From assembly GCA_019116185.1 (NCBI GenBank), contig DXCD01000221.1, positions 1-7,766 on the forward strand: DNA of 7,766 nt, written 5' to 3'. Of this stretch, positions 4,358 through 7,766 are shown in pieces (the first letter of the stretch is position 1; each line of letters opens with the position of its first letter). A model generated the notes under the pieces. That model had not been told where the DNA came from and searched no databases. It worked only from the letters and a program-made list of their open reading frames with translations. The DNA comes from Candidatus Mediterraneibacter stercorigallinarum. GTDB lineage: Bacteria; Bacillota; Clostridia; Lachnospirales; Lachnospiraceae. Position numbers and translations under genes: made by a program.

Positions 4358-6727
4358 ATGTATCAGGTCAAAAAAAGAGACGGAAAGATCACGGAGTTTA
4401 ATCTTGCAAAGATCGGCGAGGCGATCAGAAAAGCATTTGAAGCTCAGGAGAAGAACTATAACCAGGATATCATCGATATGCTTGCCCTGAAGGTGACGGC
4501 AGATTTTGAGCCAAAGATAAAGGACGGGCTCATTTCAGTGGAGGATATCCAGGACAGTGTGGAATCTGTTCTGATCCAGGCAGGCTATGACGACGTGGCA
4601 AAAGGATATATCCTGTACAGAAAGCAGAGGGAGAAGATCCGTAACCTGAACTCCACCCTGCTTGACTATAAAGAGATCGTGGACGGCTATGTCAAGGTGA
4701 CGGACTGGCGCGTGAAAGAGAATTCTACGGTTACCTACTCTGTGGGCGGACTGATTCTGAGCAACTCCGGCGCGATCACGGCAAATTACTGGCTCTCCGA
4801 GATCTATGACGAAGAGATCGGCAAAGCCCACAAGAACGCGGACATCCATATCCATGACCTGTCCATGCTGACCGGATACTGTGCCGGGTGGTCATTAAAG
4901 CAGCTCATTCAGGAGGGATTGGGCGGCATCCCGGGCCGGATCACATCTGCCCCGGCGAAGCATTTAAGCGTGCTCTGCAACCAGATGGTGAATTTCCTCG
5001 GCATCATGCAGAATGAATGGGCAGGCGCCCAGGCGTTCTCCTCATTTGATACTTATCTGGCGCCCTTTGTCAAGACAGACCACCTGACTTATCCTGAGGT
5101 AAAGAAATGCGTCGAGTCGTTTATTTACGGCGTGAATATTCCGTCCCGCTGGGGCACGCAGGCTCCGTTTACCAATATTACCCTGGACTGGACCGTGCCG
5201 GATGACTTGAAGAATCTTCCCGCGATCGTGGGCGGGAAAGAGATGGATTTCACTTACGGCGACTGCAAGGAAGAGATGGATATGATCAACCGCGCGTTCA
5301 TCGAGACAATGATCGAGGGAGACGCGGAGGGGCGAGGCTTCCAGTATCCGATCCCGACCTACTCCATCACCCGTGACTTTGACTGGTCCGAGACAGAGAA
5401 TAATAAGCTGCTCTTTGAAATGACGGCAAAATACGGGACTCCGTATTTCTCCAATTATATCAACAGCGACATGGAGCCGAGCGACGTGCGCAGCATGTGC
5501 TGCCGCCTGCGCCTTGACTTAAGGGAGCTGCGCAAGAAATCCGGCGGTTTCTTCGGAAGCGGCGAGAGCACGGGATCCGTGGGGGTTGTTACCATCAATA
5601 TGCCGAGGATCGCATATTTGTCGGAAAATAAGGAAGAATTTTATAAGAGGCTGGACCGCTTGATGGATCTCTCGGCGCGTTCGCTGCATATTAAGAGAAC
5701 AGTGATCACAAAGCTGCTCGATGAAGGGCTGTATCCATATACAAAGAGATATCTGGGAACATTTGAAAACCATTTCTCAACGATCGGGCTCATCGGCATG
5801 AACGAGGCGTGCCTGAATGCGAAATGGCTCCGCCAGGACCTTACCCACGGGGAAGCACAGGAATTTACAAAAGAAGTGCTGAACCACATGAGAGAGCGGC
5901 TGTCAGACTATCAGGAGGAATACGGAGATCTCTACAATCTGGAGGCTACTCCGGCAGAGTCCACCACATACCGTCTGGCAAAACACGATGTGGCTCAGTT
6001 CCCGGACATCATCACAGCAGCAGAGAAGAACGGAACGCCTTATTATACGAACAGTTCCCATCTTCCGGTGGGATATACGGACGATGTATTCGAGGCGCTG
6101 GATATCCAGGACGAACTTCAGACATTATATACATCAGGAACAGTATTCCACACATTCCTCGGGGAGAAACTGCCTGACTGGAAGTCCGCGGCGTCTCTTG
6201 TGCGGAAGATCGCGGAGAATTATAAGCTTCCATATTACACGATGTCGCCTACGTATTCGATCTGCAAGAATCACGGCTATCTGTCGGGGGAGCAGTTCAA
6301 ATGCCCGTACTGCGGCGAGGAGGCGGAAGTATACAGCCGGATCACCGGCTACTACCGCCCGGTAAAGAACTGGAACGACGGCAAGACCCAGGAGTTCAAA
6401 GAACGGAAAGTGTACGACATCACGAATTCCCATATGCGTCCCAGGACACAGGCGGCGGCAGAAGAAGCGGCGAAAGCCGCTGTGGATGACAGCGAGACAA
6501 AGACTCTGCTCTTTACCACAAAGACATGTCCCAACTGCCGCGTGGCGACAAATTCTCTGGAAAAAGCCCATATCCCGTATGAGTTGGTGGACGCAGAGGA
6601 GAATATGGACCTGGTAGAAAAATACGGGGTCATGCAGGCGCCGACCCTGATCGTGGTAAAAGACGGTCAGGTGACCAAACTGGCAAATGCATCCAATATT
6701 AAAAATTATGCAGAAAAGGAAGGCTGA
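4358..6727 (+). CDS. nrdD: Anaerobic (class III) ribonucleoside-triphosphate reductase with C-terminal fused redoxin domain
   Basis: The enzyme reduces ribonucleotides to deoxyribonucleotides in the absence of oxygen using a glycyl radical. Residues 1 to about 92 form an ATP-cone allosteric domain (VKKRDGKITEFN). The catalytic barrel has HIHDLSMLTGYCAGW with Cys175, and RSMCCRLRL with Cys381/Cys382, one of which should be the thiyl-radical cysteine. A zinc site is formed by Cys636-x2-His639 and Cys649-x2-Cys652. The radical glycine is Gly664 in SRITGYYRP. In the E. coli enzyme this glycine lies near the end; here 125 residues follow. They comprise an Ala-rich linker (about 697-713) and a thioredoxin-fold domain (about 714-789) with Cys724-Pro-Asn-Cys727 and the cis-proline loop MQAPT (Pro762). 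AAGGGG ending at 4349 sits 8 nt before the ATG. The gene is 6 nt from the downstream reductase. I infer that the redoxin supplies electrons in place of formate. Confidence 0.96.
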   Translation: MYQVKKRDGKITEFNLAKIGEAIRKAFEAQEKNYNQDIIDMLALKVTADFEPKIKDGLISVEDIQDSVESVLIQAGYDDVAKGYILYRKQREKIRNLNSTLLDYKEIVDGYVKVTDWRVKENSTVTYSVGGLILSNSGAITANYWLSEIYDEEIGKAHKNADIHIHDLSMLTGYCAGWSLKQLIQEGLGGIPGRITSAPAKHLSVLCNQMVNFLGIMQNEWAGAQAFSSFDTYLAPFVKTDHLTYPEVKKCVESFIYGVNIPSRWGTQAPFTNITLDWTVPDDLKNLPAIVGGKEMDFTYGDCKEEMDMINRAFIETMIEGDAEGRGFQYPIPTYSITRDFDWSETENNKLLFEMTAKYGTPYFSNYINSDMEPSDVRSMCCRLRLDLRELRKKSGGFFGSGESTGSVGVVTINMPRIAYLSENKEEFYKRLDRLMDLSARSLHIKRTVITKLLDEGLYPYTKRYLGTFENHFSTIGLIGMNEACLNAKWLRQDLTHGEAQEFTKEVLNHMRERLSDYQEEYGDLYNLEATPAESTTYRLAKHDVAQFPDIITAAEKNGTPYYTNSSHLPVGYTDDVFEALDIQDELQTLYTSGTVFHTFLGEKLPDWKSAASLVRKIAENYKLPYYTMSPTYSICKNHGYLSGEQFKCPYCGEEAEVYSRITGYYRPVKNWNDGKTQEFKERKVYDITNSHMRPRTQAAAEEAAKAAVDDSETKTLLFTTKTCPNCRVATNSLEKAHIPYELVDAEENMDLVEKYGVMQAPTLIVVKDGQVTKLANASNIKNYAEKEG

Positions 6728-6733
6728 GATTAT

Positions 6734-7639
6734 ATGTACGATATCGGAATCATCGGCGGCGGGACCGCCGGAATGACAGCTGCCATCTACGGACAGCGCG
6801 CAGGGAAGAAAACTATCATCTTCGAAGGCGGCGTATTCGGGGGACAGATCACTTCGTCTCCGAATGTAGAGAATTATCCGGGGATCGCCAGTGTGAGCGG
6901 AAGCGAATTTTCCATGAACCTGTTGGACCAGGCAGTGAAGCTGGGAGCAGAGACCGCCATGGAGCAGGTGACAGGCATCCGTGATGAGGATGGCGGGAAG
7001 ATCATAGAAACATCAGGAAAAGAATACCAGTGCCGCAGCGTCATCCTGGCGACCGGGGTGACACACAGACATCTGGGCGTGCCTAATGAGGAGCGCCTCA
7101 CAGGGGCAGGGGTTTCTTACTGCGCCACATGTGACGGTATGTTCTTCCGGGGAAAAGACGTTGCCGTGGTAGGCGGCGGAAGCACGGCGCTCCAGGATGC
7201 AGAATTTCTTTCCAATTACTGTAACAAAGTCTATCTGATCCACCGCAGAGACGAGTTCCGTGGAGAGGACAGTATCGTAAAGCGTTTGGAGGGAAAGGAG
7301 AATGTAGAATTCATTCTGAGCGCCACGGTCAAGGAGATTATCGGAGATCAGGCGGTAGAGCGTCTCATCGTGAACAGCAAGAAGATCGGAAAGGAATTCA
7401 AACTGGATGTCTCCGGCGTGTTCATCGCGGTGGGACAGATCCCGAAAAATGAGATATTCGCAGATGTGGTGAAGCTGGATGCAGACGGTTTTATCCTTGC
7501 GGCAGAGGACTGCATCACATCACATCCGGGAATCTTCGCAGCAGGAGACTGCCGGACAAAAGAAGTAAGACAGCTCACCACGGCGGCGGCTGACGGGGCG
7601 GTGGCGGCGCTGGCGGCTTGTAAATTCATAGCGGGGTGA
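6734..7639 (+). CDS. trxB: Thioredoxin reductase (FAD, NADPH type), probably serving the NrdD-fused redoxin
   Basis: The 301-residue product is a low-molecular-weight thioredoxin reductase that passes electrons from NADPH through FAD to a redox-active disulfide and on to a redoxin. The FAD-binding motif GGGTAG is at residues 8-13, with GGQIT at 36-40. The redox centre is Cys130-Ala-Thr-Cys133. The NAD(P)H domain has VVGGGSTALQDA (145-156) and HRRDEFR (170-176), whose arginines usually mark NADPH preference. The second FAD motif, FAAGDCR, is at 268-274. Length is slightly below the usual 305-320. The start is 6 nt after the nrdD stop, with GGAAGG (6718-6723) inside the end of nrdD as ribosome binding site, so the two are translated from one message. 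This spacing suggests a dedicated role with the CPNC domain of NrdD, though general thioredoxin reduction is also possible. Confidence 0.94.
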   Translation: MYDIGIIGGGTAGMTAAIYGQRAGKKTIIFEGGVFGGQITSSPNVENYPGIASVSGSEFSMNLLDQAVKLGAETAMEQVTGIRDEDGGKIIETSGKEYQCRSVILATGVTHRHLGVPNEERLTGAGVSYCATCDGMFFRGKDVAVVGGGSTALQDAEFLSNYCNKVYLIHRRDEFRGEDSIVKRLEGKENVEFILSATVKEIIGDQAVERLIVNSKKIGKEFKLDVSGVFIAVGQIPKNEIFADVVKLDADGFILAAEDCITSHPGIFAAGDCRTKEVRQLTTAAADGAVAALAACKFIAG

Positions 7640-7766
7640 AATCTGGATTTGCCGGGGCTTTGAGAATGAGCAAATCGGACGAAAACAGTGAAGCGGGGAT
7701 GTCGAAGACGTATTCAGATCGTGTGTACGGCTGGCTTCGGCTCCGCTCCACGAGGCAAGTAAAACT
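7640..7766 (+). other. Downstream stretch with an unassigned open frame running off the window edge
   Basis: No clear T-run terminator follows trxB. GATTTGC (7646-7652) and GCAAATC (7670-7676) are perfect 7-bp complements with a 17-nt loop. A frame beginning ATG at 7666 (MSKSDENSEAG) stays open for 33 codons to the edge, but no good ribosome binding site precedes it and the predicted peptide resembles no family I know. On the - strand another frame is open across the same stretch. The last 45 bases are rich in GGCT/GGCTT/CGGCT/CCGCT units. This may be non-coding or repeated DNA; I do not call a gene here. Confidence 0.3.

Overview
The window looks like chromosome from a Gram-positive anaerobe, most likely a gut Clostridia of the Lachnospiraceae type. 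The grounds are a long acidic FIVAR-repeat surface protein ending in a KTGD-type sorting signal, strong AGGAG-like ribosome binding sites, an oxygen-sensitive class III ribonucleotide reductase, and mid-range G+C. The genus cannot be fixed from the sequence alone. All recognisable genes are on the + strand. No rRNA, tRNA, CRISPR array or transposase gene was seen.

Layout. (1) 2-1915: the C-terminal part of a large wall-anchored protein. It has the tail of an NPCBM-like carbohydrate-binding module, a carboxypeptidase-regulatory-like beta domain, six FIVAR-like helical repeats, a Ser/Gly/Asp linker and a sorting signal; a strong intrinsic terminator follows. (2) 2127-3277: acylphosphatase and proC (pyrroline-5-carboxylate reductase), separated by a 51-nt imperfect hairpin. 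(3) 3278-3408: a spacer with a small tandem duplication and a second hairpin that carries the same core in the opposite orientation and ends one base before the nrdG ribosome binding site. (4) 3409-7639: an anaerobic deoxyribonucleotide module. It comprises nrdG (radical SAM activase), a 253-bp control region, nrdD with a C-terminal CPNC redoxin domain fused after the glycyl-radical site, and, 6 nt later, a thioredoxin reductase of the NADPH type. (5) 7640-7766: downstream sequence with a short unassigned open frame running off the edge.

How the genes fit together. NrdG uses S-adenosylmethionine and a [4Fe-4S] cluster to place the glycyl radical on NrdD, which reduces ribonucleotides to deoxyribonucleotides without oxygen. 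The fused redoxin and the adjacent reductase suggest an electron chain of NADPH to flavin reductase to tethered redoxin to NrdD active-site cysteines, rather than the formate route of the E. coli enzyme. The nrdG-nrdD spacer holds a 17-bp perfect inverted repeat that can be read as an intrinsic terminator. Its two arms also each contain a 9/10 match to the NrdR-box core, with centres 32 bp apart, which is the usual spacing of paired NrdR boxes. The redoxin fusion with its reductase, this dual-purpose control region and the paired hairpin elements are the most interesting parts of the window.
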